Positions 1 through 14,183 of a stretch of 64,000 bases of DNA are shown here, piece after piece (positions within the stretch are counted from its first letter, which is position 1; every line of letters starts with the position of its first letter). The stretch is from positions 1 to 64,000 of the forward strand of contig JAYMSP010000054.1 in NCBI GenBank assembly GCA_036897095.1. The letters are read 5' to 3'. The notes beneath the pieces are model-generated. The model was given only the letters and a program-made list of their open reading frames with translations. It made no database searches and was not told where the DNA came from. The DNA is from Plantago elongata. Its lineage: Eukaryota > Streptophyta > Magnoliopsida > Lamiales > Plantaginaceae. The translations under genes were made by a program, and so were the position numbers.

Positions 1-3000
1 TTATTCGTTGTTAGCAGCCATGAGTTGGTCTCTATATTGATGTCATGTACTCGGAGTCTCATCTAAAAAAAATATATAGAAAAATCGTATACCCTTCTTT
101 TTGGACTAGAAACACGTCGTAGAAAGAAATATTTGGCTTATTAGAGCTGTGGGTGGAAAAATACCAGAACCCAAAAGAGATATAAAAGAAAAGATATTAC
201 ATCGAGAACAAAGGCCGAGTATCTTGTTATTCATAAAGCCTTACAGGAAAAGATAGGACAAAACAAAGAGATATAGAAAATTCGCATAAAGTGGTGGTGT
301 AAAATATTATTTATTATAGTATAAGGAAAAGTTTAGAATCTTGAGGTGCGTCCTGCGAAGTTTTAGAAAAATATTTACTTTACACATGTAAATAAAAAAG
401 AGGCATGCGATTGTCTGGGCTCACCTCATCGGATTTTCTGAATTATCTCATCAATATTTAAGGTTGGCTGTGGAAAGTGCGGGGAAGTGGAACCATTAGA
501 AACTTACCGCAAAGTATACATACAGACATAGAAAAAAACGAAATAGAATTGTATTATGTATATATTTTCTCATGATCGCTCTAAGGCCTTTTTATTGCTG
601 TTGAGTTTTTTATTAACCTTTGTGTTATGGTGCAAAGAGAATACATGTCCAAGAAGAAGTCCCACAGAAGGGAGGAAAGAAAAGTTCTTGTTCGTAGAAG
701 GAGAAAGGAGACTAAGATCAAAGGAAAGTACTTTCTTTATACTGCGTAAGATTTTTCTTGGATATTTGGATATCCTATAAGCATATACCGAGTACAATTC
801 ATTTCATTTTTGCACAAGGGATTTGATTGAGCCAAATTGTTGACTTTTGGATGCAAGACTAATAAGAAGATATTATTCATAGTAGTCCCTAATAAAGAAA
901 GACACAAACCAAACATAATAATGATGTAAATAGAAACAACAGGGAGAATAATCTTTCTATTTCGATTTATTGAGATGAGGGAAAAAGAAAGAGGTACAGA
1001 AAGCTATTTATTGATGAAAATAGATCAAAAGAGTCACATATTCACATATAAAAAGATCCAATATGACAAACCTACTCTGTAAGAGAATACTGGTGGATAA
1101 GATCCAGCGCAAATACTTTACTATAAGAAACAACTAAAAAGAAGCAACATAGCAACATGTTGTCTATGGTAAGTAGTATTACATGTAAGAAAGAATTAGT
1201 GCTAGCATACATATCGTTTGCTTATTGGATACCCAGTGTTAGCAGCTTCTATTATTAAGGGATTGGAAAGAATTTAGGGTACTGGTAAAATCACAACTCT
1301 TTTTTCCTTTTGGTTGATCAGTCAGATCAGAATCGTCTTGTTGTACTCTATCGCCTTTTATTTAGTCTACTTTGGTTTCCTAATGCTATACCATTTCCCC
1401 ATTTTCCTAAGTTAATTTATCTCTATATGATAAGACTGCTCATCATACTTGCTTGTGCGCCCATATTAAGATACTGAATATATATATAATTTAATTAGTG
1501 AAGTTTAGCTCATTGAAAAAAAAGACTTTATTCTATTTTGAATGCTCTTTTTTGTGTGAAAATGAAGGTGTGATGCGTTTACATTGTTAACAACTTATGA
1601 CTTTCTAATTGAAGAATGTGTGTTTTTTACTGGGGCAATAATGTGCAATGCTTTATATGTACCCAACACTTTTTACTGGACATAAGTCCAATTTTTTCTA
1701 TCTTATATATAAAAGATAAACCCGGAGGAACGCTAGATTATCTCCATAATGTTGTGTAGAGGGTTATGGTGCACCCTAATCTAATTTAATCTAACGAGTC
1801 TAATATTCATTACTAAGCCCATTACTATGTAGGAGTTGGTTCTTGTATTTTACGGGTTTTGTACTCATTGGGAAATAGTCCTGCTATTGTAAGACATTAA
1901 CCTTTTTTTCTACTCAACCTTTCTTTTAGTCTATTCTATATTGGTAGAAGGAAAATCATAGTCTTTGCCACGTATAGTCGTTTAGATACGAATTCAACCT
2001 TTTTCTTTGAGAGAGGTTATTTTTTAAATTCATTTTTTTATATCTTCTCTTCGGAGTCTAATACGCTTTGTAGTCGAGAAGATATCGAGTTTACCCCCTA
2101 TTTGGCTTCTTTTACTTTATTGCGTTACTCTCATACATATTTTAATAAAATACTAATTAGGGCAGGAAAGAATGATTAGCGCAGCTCGTAGATAGGGTCT
2201 TACCGAATCACAACAAATTCTAAAAGAAGAGAAAAAGCCGAGATGTATTACAATAAAACTACTTTCTAGTTTACCTCTTTCACAAATAGAAAATAAAAGA
2301 TCTATTCTAAAAAAGCTTCTACCTCAAACTCAAAGCTATATTATTTTCAGAAAGAGAGCAAACTTAATCAAAGTCTATAAAAAGAATCATGCCATACAGA
2401 TAACCTTTTTTGAATTCCAAGGATCCTTTTTGGTAGACAGTCAAAGATAACTTTGGGTTTTCACCAACACGATGATACCTCAATAAGTCATGAATGAATA
2501 ACACATGACGACGTTTACTCATATACCGGGAGAAGTGGATAGTTTACAAAGACAAGTAGAAGTGTAACTCACTATCATAGAGAGTTTAATCGACAAGGAA
2601 TGCAAGTTGGAGGAAAAAAAAGACAGTCTCTATAACAAATTAGTTCAAGACAGTCAGCCCAGCCTATTTCTTCTAGAATGAAAACTCCATACTTTCTTTA
2701 TTATTCTTTACGACTGCTTGGGGAAGCAATACGAGCTCCACTGAAATCCTGGAATCTAGATTGGTATGCTGCCTATTCACCTTACTAGAAATGTTAACAT
2801 ATAGTATGGAGCACAGCATCAGTTGAAATTCACGACGAAGAATATTCATTCATATAGAGAAGGCAACGCATATAGGGGGAATTGTAGTAAAAAAAGAGGG
2901 TTAAGATATTCACTCTGATAGCATAAGGTCTAGATACCTATATATAAGACAATCGGAAAGAAGAAGCAAAGCCCAGTAGAAATATACACCCCAAAATTTA

Positions 3001-4640
3001 TTTACTTAAAAGCTTATAGAAATTAGAAAAAGGAAATTTCCATACTAACTAAGTGAAAACTAATCAATGTAAGAATTCTTGTACATATTATACGCATTAT
3101 TTTCTTTCTTCGTGTCAAGAATTAGTTCACAAAAGGCCTACTCTATTTCCACTGCAAATACAAGAGAACCCGAGTTGCGCATAAACGGAATACCAGAATA
3201 TATATATATACTAAAGAGAGACGCGCCTTTTTACAACGAAGATAGGTTAGCACCTTATTTTTCGTTATTTATGCCCTCCGCAATCTGTATGTAATAATTT
3301 TTATAATACATAGTAAAGTAAAGGTCGTGGATTCTGTCTAAGTATTTCTCTTCTCCAAATAGATTTCACTGTTGTAACTGATCCCACCTGAAATTATTTT
3401 TTTTATTTATGTACATTTATCTGAAGCTGCAATACAAAAAATCGTTGAATCTAACTAGAACGTATAGAAAAAGAAAAGTGAATCTAGAGAAGAAGGAAAG
3501 GAACGAATTCATTTGGAGATTTAGCTAGCAACTAAGAAACTTTTCGAGAAATGTCGGTGAAAAGATTGCGAGCAAAGAACAATTGTATACATAATTAGAG
3601 AAGACTTACGTGCGTGGCAGGTAGTTATAATAATCTAGAAATTGGGTGGATTCATTGTCTACAATTAAGAATAATTTCAAAGTAAGGCTTCGGACCAATT
3701 CAAAAATAACGCGGATCCCATGAACTTAATAAATGTATAAACGGGTATATAGTTATTGACAAGGCGTAGTAGATAAGTTAGAAAAGGAGAGTTCTCTTTC
3801 TTTCGTACAGCTAAGAAAAATATATAAAAAGAAATATGGAATACAACTAACTATTTATACTATAAACTATTCTATATCTATTAGAAATAAACATGAGCTT
3901 AGGTGTGTGGACAAGATGCTTGTATGTAATGGCACAACTAGTAAATGATGTATTAAAAATTCATTGGAAAAATAGAAATAAAAGGAAAATCTACCCGTTT
4001 TTATAGATAGTAAGTATATAATTGTTTATCGAAAATGGAAAAGTCGTGCATACCTGTCTATGGTAAATTAGAAAAAACTTCTGAAAAAGGGGGAAAGACT
4101 ACTAAAAACCCTAATAGATTCATGGTATTTGTGATGAGAATCGTAGGCAAATTCTATTTTAATTATAGGTTAGCCAATACTTTCTTTTTATTATATAATT
4201 AGAGTGCTTTCTGAAGACAAAGCTGAAAAAAAGAGACATTGCACAAAGAAGGGGCATAGGGAGATAGATAAATAGAGAGAATACCGCCGGTAGCACAAGA
4301 AAGGTAAGAAGAGAAAACCAATAAATAAAAGAGCACTCTTGTAATTTCTTGTTTGAAATCCATCTATAATGTTCGAGATGCCGTCTAGACCTCCGTAACC
4401 TGTACTTCACGATATCTTTTTTTTATTTATTATATTAAAACTCTGACTTGTGTGTGAAGCTTAGTCTTTAAATTTTCCCGTTCCTTGTATAGAGGAGAGA
4501 TACGTTTTTGTTTTATAGATACCGACGTTAACATTATGATGGCATAATTTGACATTTGAAAGCTCATCTTTAGGCTGTTATTCTTCACCAATTAGATAGA
4601 CTTATTTTTATAAAATATTATGATGTGTGTATAAATTTGC
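1..4640. other. AT-rich, gene-free flank without RIP signature
   Basis: This stretch is AT-rich but keeps ordinary CpA and TpG. A hand count of 2401-2520 gave TpA/ApT near 0.7 and (CpA+TpG)/(ApC+GpT) near 1.0, so it has not been through the process that shaped the blocks further right. No open frame exceeds about 83 codons. The opposed frames at 556-780 (+) and 570-797 (-) overlap almost completely, as chance openness on both strands would give. A loosely repeated CTAAT-like run lies at about 1772-1806, and the short hairpin TGGAC-ATAA-GTCCA at about 1676-1689. I recognise no gene, RNA or mobile element here. Confidence 0.6.
2505..2681 (+). other. Coiled-coil-like reading frame interrupted by one stop
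   Basis: One frame begins with ATG at 2505, reads 20 codons, meets TAA at 2565-2567 and continues in the same frame for 37 more codons to TGA at 2679-2681. The second part is rich in E, K, D and L (for example IDKECKLEEKKDSLYNKLVQ), which resembles a coiled coil more than the N/I/Y/F-rich product usual for random frames in this DNA. It could be a decayed or spliced exon of a host gene. A 59-codon frame with one stop is not rare at this base composition, so this is weak. No family is recognised. Confidence 0.1.
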
Positions 4641-4849
4641 AAGTAGTTTCCTAATTATGTAAGTTCCCTTTATACTTTTAAGGGTAAGATATCTTTCTTG
4701 ATTATTATGGGATTATTGTGGAATTCCTCTATTAGTGAGTGATAACTCTTTATTAAGTCAACTTCTTCTAGATAAGTGTATTCTTGTTAAGGGGAGATAT
4801 ATTGTGTCGTGATTAATGTTTAATGAAATAGTAAGAGTTACCAAGTATA

Positions 4850-7800
4850 CTTTCAAGTCTAGATATTTTTTTCTATAAGGGAAAATCTCTTGTATCAGGA
4901 GTACTCCAAGGTATGATGTTTATTTATAAAAGAGGACTGCTATGATATAAGTATATAACTAGAAGTCTATTATAAGAAACAGGATAAAAAGCATTTCATG
5001 TTCACCATCTATATTAAGAAAAAAGGGGATTTGTTACTTAATAGTTTTAATCTACTATTTACATAAGAAATACTGCCTTACTATAAACCCTTCTTATTTT
5101 AATTATTTTTTAGAGATTGGCCCTATAATTAGGGTATATTATTGCTTGGCAAGGTACTTTATAATTTATAACTTTAAGGAGGACTCTTCTCTATCATTAA
5201 TTAGTAGTATTTCTAGGGCATATGTATTCGTAAAGGGACTCCTAACTATCTCTAAATATAAGAGCTAAGGTTAATGCTTAAGATACAAAGTAAGTTACCT
5301 CTTATCTATAAGTGTAATTCTAAAATAAATGCAAGAAGAATACGCATGCCATATAAATTGCTTTAAATAGGGTACTTTTCTTCTTTTAAGGGTGAGCTAC
5401 CGCTGTGTTTATGTAAGTACTCTTTCTTCCTTGCCTTCTTAATATGAGACTTAGTCCTTAGAAATAATATAGTGCTAAGTAAGAGAGTTTCTACAGTCTC
5501 TTTGATCTATTAAATATTAAGTTAAGGTACTCTCTCTTGGCCTTATTTAGTGTATAACTAGCGCCTCTACGGGTTATAAAAAAGGGTGCACTCTCTTATA
5601 AACCTTAGCTTGACGTAGCATAAGGTAGTTACTAAGTAAGAATTAAATAGCTAGACCATTAAAAATAGTAGTAGTAGGAGATGCTTTCTATGTATCATTA
5701 AGGTATGATTCTTTGTTAAATATAGTTGCAGAGAGGACTACTTGCCTTTCTTTTTAATATAATCTCTAGACAGTAAGGAGCTCTCTTTAATACTCAATGC
5801 TTAGGGAAGTAAGGAAACTATACATGTAGATAACCTCGTATATAATACCTAAATAAATTAGTGTTAGAACCAATTTATTATTATAGTATAAAACTTTAGC
5901 AAATACCATTTTTATAGGAGATTAAATAGTACATACTTTGAAAGAGGTTCTATGCTTAAAGAACAGGCTTTGTATCCTATTATAGAATACGCAATTATTT
6001 ATTGAAGAAGGAAGCTATACTCTATTTATAGTTCATAGAGTCTTTCTTATACTAGAGTAGTGGCAATCCCTAAGCGTTAAAAAAATTCTTCTGTAGAAGC
6101 CTATTATACTAAGGCATATACTAGTTTTCTCTAATAAAAAGAAGGAAATAATTCTACTTATTATACTAGAGCGAGCATTTTAACTATTATATTTAAGAAG
6201 TCTTATAACTTCCTACGATTACTTTTTAATAATTAAGTAATCAAGGGAATAACTCTCTATCTCCCTTAAATTAGATTTAAATAATATATACTATTATAAC
6301 TTGCTTATAATATAGTAATATCATATATATAAGACTCATTTTAATTTCATTAGAGAAGACTCTATATATAGTATTGTTACTTCCTTAATCCTTTCATGTA
6401 CTCGTTAAAGTTAAAAGATAGGATTGATTTAGAAATATAGAAATGAATATAAATATTTGGTAGATTCCTTCTTCTTAGTTATGAAGTAATAGGTACATAT
6501 AAATTTAGAGTAATGTGGGAAGAAAATAATAGGTTGCATTGCATGTAAAAAAGCGAGGATAACATAGAGCCTAAGTAGCTCGGTAGTACTTGTATTTCTA
6601 GTAGAAGATCTTATTATATATATGAGTATTTTTTTAATTACCAAACTTCTATATTGATGAACAACTCTATTGTAGTAGCTAAGTATAAACCTAGTATAAT
6701 TACCTTTGCAATCTTCTAATAGTTTCTTTCACAAAAACAATATTTTAACAAAAAGAACTTTAACTTTACATACGTGTGTTATCTGCGTGATTTGTCTAAC
6801 GTTAGAAATTTCATCTAGATTAATATGAAGGAATCTATATTAAAGAATATAAAAATTTAACTTATAAGGTGTAATTTTATAACTCTAACAGGAAGCATTG
6901 ATAGTTAAGCGTTTCTTATATATATAGTTGTCTCTCTGAATTAATAGAAAAGTCTTTATCTATAGCTAACGATTGAGAGTATGAAACCATTTACATAATC
7001 ACTTATTAATTACCTAAACACAAGAGGCATACTACGACTATATTACATTATAGTACCTAGATAACAATAGTAAGAGAAAGTATATAACGATTCTATAACA
7101 AGAACTTATGCAATACTCACGCTTTGAAAGAGGAAGTCTTATTTATTATATATATTATTTATTTTCGCTTACAAAATGTTAACTGTTTTTCTCTCCCCAG
7201 AACTCCTTAAGCTATGCCTTCAGTACAAATTTGGTACGTAAATCTATTTAACGTGCATTTCCATTTCCTATTAGTACTTATAATAAATATATATAAATAG
7301 ATTGATGTGAATATAAGAATGATATAATATAATCCTATGTAATAGATAAGCTACACTAGTCCTTAGTATTAGTACAAGTTACCCTCTATATTCCTTTACT
7401 ATTCTTTTAATATTCTTTCCTATCTAAATTTTATCATAACGTGGAGCGGGTTCTCTATACTTTTAACTTTTAGATAGTTACATTTCCATATCTGATAAAT
7501 TAAGAAGACACCTAAGGAATAATTAGATTAAAATGGGACGTCAACTAATTCAAATATGCGATTCCACTTAATTTGAAAGTAATCGGAATAACCTACTTAT
7601 TAGTATATATTTTATTCTTTTAGAAAACACCTAAAAAGTAAATTAAAAAGAAATGGGCTATTCTTAGTACTAATGCTAACAAAAGAAAGTAACTTCTATT
7701 TTGAACTAATACTTGTAGTTCTGCATACTATATATATTATATATTCAGTAAATATCTATGTAATGTAATTTCTAGTATCTAATTTAAAAGTAATTGCTTA

Positions 7801-8500
7801 CTCTATACCATTATACCTTGAAGTTTTCAATACGGTAAGACGAGACCTATCTTAATAAGGAGGATTTCTGAGCGATAAATAAAACATACATTTCTTTATA
7901 CTTAGCAACATCATTACATGAGCAATTTAGAAAACGTAAGGAATAGCCTTGATTATAAAGAAAAATTTATGTAAGATCTAAGTAGTACTTTGTAGAAGAG
8001 TATAATACTTAAGTTAAGTCAGTGGTGTCGTGTTATTTACCAGATATTACACGATTTTAAATTACTTTTGCTTATAAAAAATAATAAAAAAGTCTCCTAG
8101 TAAATGTACCGAGTATAGTAGAAGTAACTCCTATTCTGTTAATCTAAAATTAATAGAAAAGTAAGAATATAGCTTGCTTCGGGAATAATAATACTTCGAG
8201 TATGTATAGTAAAAGGAAAAGAATAGGCATAAGTGGATACACTCTATCTATGTAAGCTTTGGTGTACTTAGATAATTCCTGGGCTATACTAGTGTACTTT
8301 TAGGTTGGTTGTTTTTACTCAATATACTAGACTATATTTACTATAAATTAAATAATTAAAAACGAGTATGGTTTGTTACTTTTAATAAAATTATAAGGCA
8401 TAACTGCATACTAACTACTAAAATAGGTGAGCTCTTACTTAAGCAGTTATCTAGTAGACAAGCTCTTTCAATATATCTATATTTTATTGTTATTGGGATC
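4850..8500. other. RIP-like AT-rich block, first part
   Basis: From about 4.65-4.85 kb the sequence changes from TG-rich flank to text dominated by TTATAA, AAGTA, CTCTT and AGTACT, with few CpA or TpG steps. This is the expected residue of C-to-T change at CpA on both strands. The intensity is uneven: a stretch near 6.43-6.65 kb keeps more TG and CA and holds a 71-codon minus-strand frame that I read as chance. No gene or RNA is visible. The parental DNA was probably repeated, since RIP acts on duplicates, but it is too altered to classify by eye. Confidence 0.55.
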
Positions 8501-11450
8501 CTAAAAATACATGTACTTACGTACTTTTTTATATGCTATCCTGTTTTAAAGTAGTATACTATAACGCTTTCTAGGATGTCATCCATTTCGTACGTAGTCT
8601 TAGTAACTCTTAATCAAGCTTATGTACCAATTAGTTTTTGGAAATGCCAGGATAACTTACGTAGTTTAAGAAGTATTTCATGAAATACTATGGGCTTCCA
8701 TAGGAGAATATTGTATGCTGTATTAGAAACAAATCTAAATATGCACATTCGTAAGGCAGAAATCAGGTAGGTGAAGACCAAGATATAGATAATACATAAC
8801 CTACGCAAGGATACCTAACATAATTGTAAATAAAAATAAACCACAAGGAAGTCTTATATTTACCAATTAAATACACAGAGTAAATTCTCTCTTATGCATG
8901 TCTCTACTAGAAGAATATATATCTTAAAATTAAAACACAACTAATTTATCCATACAAAAGTTTGTATATTTCACACATATAATATTTTGTAAGTAGTACT
9001 GAGTACACTTATGAGTTTACTCTAAAGAAACCAAGAGCCCTTATAAAGCAACATGACTATGAGTCATAAAGTATGCAGGGAGGGGAAGCACTGCATGCAC
9101 GAGTTAGTACTGTCATTGCCAGCCTTACTTGACAGGCAGGGGCTTTGTTCCGGATAGCAAGGGTTGCTTTACTAACGAGTGCAACTTAGGTCTGTAGTAG
9201 GTAAAAGGCAAGAGGTACTTCGGGTAGCTTGCACTAGAGAGGGGTCAGGTCCTTTCAGAGAGCAAAACAGAAGGCAAAGAGCTGTCCTGGGTGCATGCAG
9301 GCAAGCTTCGGTAATCCGCGGGGTAGGTCATTATAAATGCATCTGTCTATATACGTACACAGTTTTAGGGAATAAAAAAAAAAAGATTCTTTAAGGCTTT
9401 TAAGCAATCATTCTACAAAGGAAATACTCCTATAATGAAATTAAGTGTTTCGCGCATAGAAATAAGGAGTCATTAGGCATTGCACCGATGTATTCTTTAA
9501 AACTTTAAAAGTAAATTGAATGTCAAAATCTAGTAAATATAAGATAAGAGGATTATATACTATTAGGTATAAATGTATAGTAAGTAATAGTGTTCAGAAA
9601 TATACTATGTATAGGTTAAGACAAGAATAGAGTCTATCTTTTAGAATTCATTACATTTATAGAATTTATAGAAAAATAAGTATACTTAAGAGTAACTGTG
9701 CTAGATATATATATAATACTACTCATATCAAAAAGTGTGCAGAGACAGATCAAGATAGAGTAGGGGTAGTTTCATGTACATCTATTCTGGAAATAGTTAA
9801 AGAAAAAGATATTTATTATGTGCCCCCCAAAAAGTAGTGGTTATTTCTTTCTATGTTTTTTTACCTAAGAAATTTTAGACATTAGAATTAACTTAATTTA
9901 ATAATAGAAAATTCACTAGATTTAGAACTATGGAGTCAAAAGAAGAGTATACATGACCTAAGACAAAAGGAAACTTAAGATTCGAGCTAACACGGAATTA
10001 CATAATTATAGATACTAAGTATACAAGTTAATTATATAATATAGAAGGAACTTATCAAATTAGTAAACACATGGAAAATTACTCATGTAAAATATTAAAC
10101 AAACGCGATTATATTATAAGGAATTATCTTGTATAATAAATATAATAATTTATTATACTTTACTAGAATAAAAATTGTAAACTTTTTTGTTAGGAAAGAG
10201 CATGATGACTTGGTACAGCTCGTAGTTAGTTTACTTTAGTTATGTAACTTTTTGGTCTAGATATAGATATTAAGAAGATAACAACATTCAAATATAAGCA
10301 ATCAATAGTACCAAAAAACTAAATTTCTTCCTCGCGGAACATGATACCTAATACTAATATAAAACTAAGTATAAGAAGTTATGTAAATTAATGCAAATAA
10401 AAAGAAACTCTGTTTTAGTAAATATGAAAGTACATAAATAGAATTCGACTCCGATGTTAATTTATCATAAGGTAGTGAGAGAAATTCACAGAAATTATAT
10501 TATTGGTAACGAAAAAAAGAAGATGTGCTAACTTGTGTTTGTTTCTTAGCTTTCTTATATATAGTCTTTGTCCTAAGGTCTATATTGCATGCCTTAGTTC
10601 AGTGTATCAGCGCCATTCTTTTCCCTTTTCTAGTATTTATATGAATGAATCTATTCATTTTGTATTAACCCAAATAATTACTGTTGTTTCAGGATTAAAT
10701 AATACTCAAATGAGAGGCCTAATATAACGAAAACATGTACATGTAAGAAAAGAGTAACTTAGTAATACAAATAATAGGTTTAAATAATTAAGTACTAGAG
10801 TGAAGTAAATCTTTATATTAGTTACTAAGAACCAAGAGGAGAAGTATACACGAATAGGAAGGTATACATTCATAGATAGAAATTTACTACTATATAACTA
10901 AACAATTTCTATAACATCTAGAGAGGGTAGCCCTTAGGAAATTACAAGGAATGGGAGTGATAAAGCTAATCCAATACCTTACTTATATTACAGAATACAA
11001 AAAAGAGTGTGCCTAAGGAAAGTAAGTTAATAATATAGTTGAATAAATAATATAATGATAGTAGATAAAATAAAAAAGGAATACAATATAAAAATGTTCA
11101 ATAAAATAAATAGTACGTAAACTCCGGTAATAATGAATACCCTACAAAAATATAATAGGCTTTGAATTATAAACAGTTGTCTCTAGCACGTATACCTTAG
11201 TACTTAAAAATTCCTTCACCGCGTTATATAATAAATAATAGGGGTTTGCCTATCATAATGCTAACAAAGAAAGTATAAAAGAAATAAAGTTCTTTCCATA
11301 ATTAGAATCTTCCCTATTCCTATAATATAATAAATATAACCCCAGTATTCTTAGCAAAAAAATAAAGCATGAAAGTACCTTTATGTAAATGTTATCCTAT
11401 TCCTATTATATATAGTAAAGGTTGCTCCATGAATTTCACTAAGGGAGGCA
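8500..11450. other. Mixed zone around island A
   Basis: RIP-like and ordinary AT-rich DNA alternate here. The zone contains the GC-richer island A at about 9040-9395. Open frames at 8620-8808 (-) and 10503-10727 (+) are 62 and 74 codons long, start at weak or alternative codons in part, and have F/I/L/S/Y-heavy composition as expected by chance. Between about 9.4 and 11.4 kb I see no gene, RNA or clear repeat. Confidence 0.45.
9040..9395 (+). repeat. GC-richer island A, member of a dispersed repeat family
   Basis: This patch is clearly richer in G and C than its surroundings and keeps normal CpA/TpG. Its right end shares an identical 21-base stretch (9347-9367, containing TATATACGTACACAG) with the reverse complement of 46257-46277 in island C. 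Just left of it, GGCAAGCTTCGGTAATCCGC (about 9300-9319) resembles island B near 22976-22996. A 71-codon frame at 9179-9394 runs through it, and its end (LYTYTVL) is also readable in the same register of island C. That could mean a shared coding ancestor or simply shared DNA. Orientation is set so that A and B read forward and C in reverse. Alternatives are a transposon remnant, a SINE-like element or a conserved non-coding RNA. Confidence 0.55.
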
Positions 11451-13561
11451 TGTTCTTTCTCTGACTTTGTGATGCCAACCATGGTGAAAAGTAAGAAAGA
11501 CTTATAATATATAAAATTGTTAAGGGACTACTTTTTTTACATGCATATTATATCTATATAAACTCCTGTACTTCACTAAGGTTATGTAAATCTTTCTCCC
11601 TTTAATTAGTGTATAATGAACAATACACTCTTGCTTCTTTTAAGACATAGATTTATTTATTTAAGGTTAGAATACTTTTTTAAGATATATTCTGCTGTAA
11701 TTTTCCTATATAGGTTTCTTGTTAAAATAGGTTCTAGACATCTTTCATAATTGTATAAATAAATAAGTATATCTATAGGGTAAACTTCTCTACTCTCTTT
11801 AATAGGGAGTACTCGATGTACTAATATGTACTAAGGCAAGTAGGTTATTTACTAGTTATGTATAATAATTTATGTAATAGTACTAACCACTTCTTTGTAT
11901 ATGTATAAGGTGTAAATATAATCTCTTCTCTCTTTCCTCTCTTGAGTTATAAAAAAATGTATTTAAGATACTTTTGGATAAATAAAAAAGGGTATAAATA
12001 ATATATCTTTTTTACTTTACTAGCTTTTCTGTTAAGTCATAAGCATAATATTTTTAAGATAATAGACTCTCTAAGCTAAAATTATCTAACTCTATTTTAG
12101 AGAGAAGTGAGAAGAGAATAGCCTCTATCTCTTAATTATAAATAATTATAAAAGAGCTCTAGAAGTATAAGTCCAGTACTTTATTATTAATTTTTATTGG
12201 GGAGGAATATATACCTATCTAGTGTATACTAAAAGAGCTGCTTCTCTCAGCATATTTGAAAAAGTATTACCATATAGGTCTTAGAGTATTTTCTCTATAA
12301 ATATTATTGGGATCTTAGGTGTACTAACACATTAAATTAGGATTTGCGCTTAGGTACTCACTTATGCATATATTATTTATTTGTAGGTATTTACTTAATT
12401 ACGCAAAAAACTTTCTAGAGGATAAGAAGTGTATACTCACTATGTGAAAGTAATCATCTATTTAAGCCTTATTTATAGATTCTTTAAGAGATAGGAGATT
12501 CCTAACTTATTTATACGAGGAGACTTGTTTGTAGAGTAATCCCTTTCTTCGCCTATAAAGTATACTTTAATAGACTTTTCTATTTAAGCTTTTAACTACA
12601 AGCATGAGATAATACCTTGATATCCTTCCGTCAGCAATCTTTATACAATATAATTTAGATATAATAACTTAAAAAATCTTTATAGAAGAAAGAGACTTCC
12701 CGAATTTACGCTTATAACTAGTGAATATTTTAATAAAGAAGATTACATATTAAGTATAGTAAGCTTGTTTCTTTTCAAGGATAAATACCTAGTGATTATA
12801 TAATAAGGGTGTCTATAACTACCTTTTGTAGAAGTGCTTAATTCTAACCTTTCATAATAAATAATTTAGCGCACCCGCGCATAGATTTTATAAATAGTGA
12901 TTAAAGCCCTTTGTATATTAAAAACTTATAGGTCTTACCATATTTATAAAAGACATACTCTTCTCTTTAATAGTAAGGGTATCTTACATTTCCTAGACAG
13001 TCTCTAGTATAAGAAATACTGTATGCATGCCTCCCAGTTTGCCAACTATATTTAAGTGATACAAGACTAAGTACTTTATAATCTAAAGGGTTCCTTAGCT
13101 ATTAAATAAAATAGTACTTATAGAGGGAGAGGAGAACTATACCCCACCCCTTGCTTCTTGTAATTTATACTGGGGTACCCGGAATTGTCTATTTTATATT
13201 TTTACTTGAAGGTATAAGATTAAGAGACTTCTTATTGTATTACTAAAAAATTATGTACTATATAATAAAGGGGTATAATTTCTAGGAACTCTAGCTTTGT
13301 ATCTATATGCTTGAGTAAGCCCTTAAAGTTATAGGTGAAAGTACTTAAGTCTTATCCGTAAAAATAATTGCATATGTAAGGAAATACTCTAATCTTATAT
13401 TATCTATAAGGTTTTATTAAGGGAAACATGCATGATATTTAACTCTCCTTATATAGAGAGGAAAGGTACTTAATACTAATCTACTCGTGCTTTTATTAAT
13501 AAATAATGTAACTGAGAAGTCCCTACTTATATATACATATATACATGAATTACTAGAGAAG

Positions 13562-13585
13562 TAAGTGTGGAACAAGCCACACTTA
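13562..13585. repeat. Perfect hairpin, 9-bp arms
   Basis: TAAGTGTGG (13562-13570) and CCACACTTA (13577-13585) are exact reverse complements with a 6-base loop. The arms keep TG and CA steps, unlike the DNA around them. A second, stronger hairpin follows about 30 bases downstream. Confidence 0.6.
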
Positions 13586-13613
13586 TTATTTATGCCTTTA
13601 TGTATATTAGGCA

Positions 13614-13638
13614 ATTTGCTAGAGATCCTCTAGCAAAT
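13614..13638. repeat. Perfect hairpin, 11-bp arms
   Basis: ATTTGCTAGAG (13614-13624) and CTCTAGCAAAT (13628-13638) are exact reverse complements around the 3-base loop ATC. It could be a relic of a transposon end, a cruciform-forming site or chance. Its pairing with the hairpin at 13562-13585 makes chance less attractive. Confidence 0.6.
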
Positions 13639-14183
13639 AGCAAACGACTTCTTAGTAAATAACTCCTTAATGTCTAACTTGTTAGTTAGAGAGCTGCTTT
13701 ATAGTTCTTACTTAATAATAAGAAAGGCTTAACTCTATCATAAAGGACTGGGTACTAACACTTTTTATATTTAATGGTTTAGAGGAGCATAACTAGCAGT
13801 ACTTATTTATACTAATAGTTTAGATAAATTATATAGATTTGGTGCCCTCTTATCTCTTAGCATAGTATAAAGTACATGGAGATAAATATAACCCGAAAGG
13901 TAATAAAGGGAAGAACATATATAGTATTTATAGACGTTTTATTTACTCTTTTTTATAGTGAACAGCTTCTTATTTTATTAAAATTAAAATCCTCTTTTCC
14001 TTAAAAAGAGCATACTCAATTTCCCGTAAAAGTGTTTTGCTAAGATTTCTTGCTATATAAATTATAAATATAGGCGTATAATTAGTTCTAGTATTTTTTA
14101 TACTACAAAAATGAAAGGTACTTATAATTCCATGCATAACTAGTGACTCCTCTTTTATACAAGGGTCAAGGGCAACTTACCCT

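Noticed and set aside
556-797. Opposed open frames on both strands (74 and 75 codons)
   Set aside because: Nearly complete overlap on opposite strands and low-complexity composition fit chance openness in a locally stop-poor stretch. No family is recognised.
1772-1806. CTAAT-type run as telomere-like or satellite repeat
   Set aside because: The units are irregular and few, and the run is too short to separate from AT-rich background.
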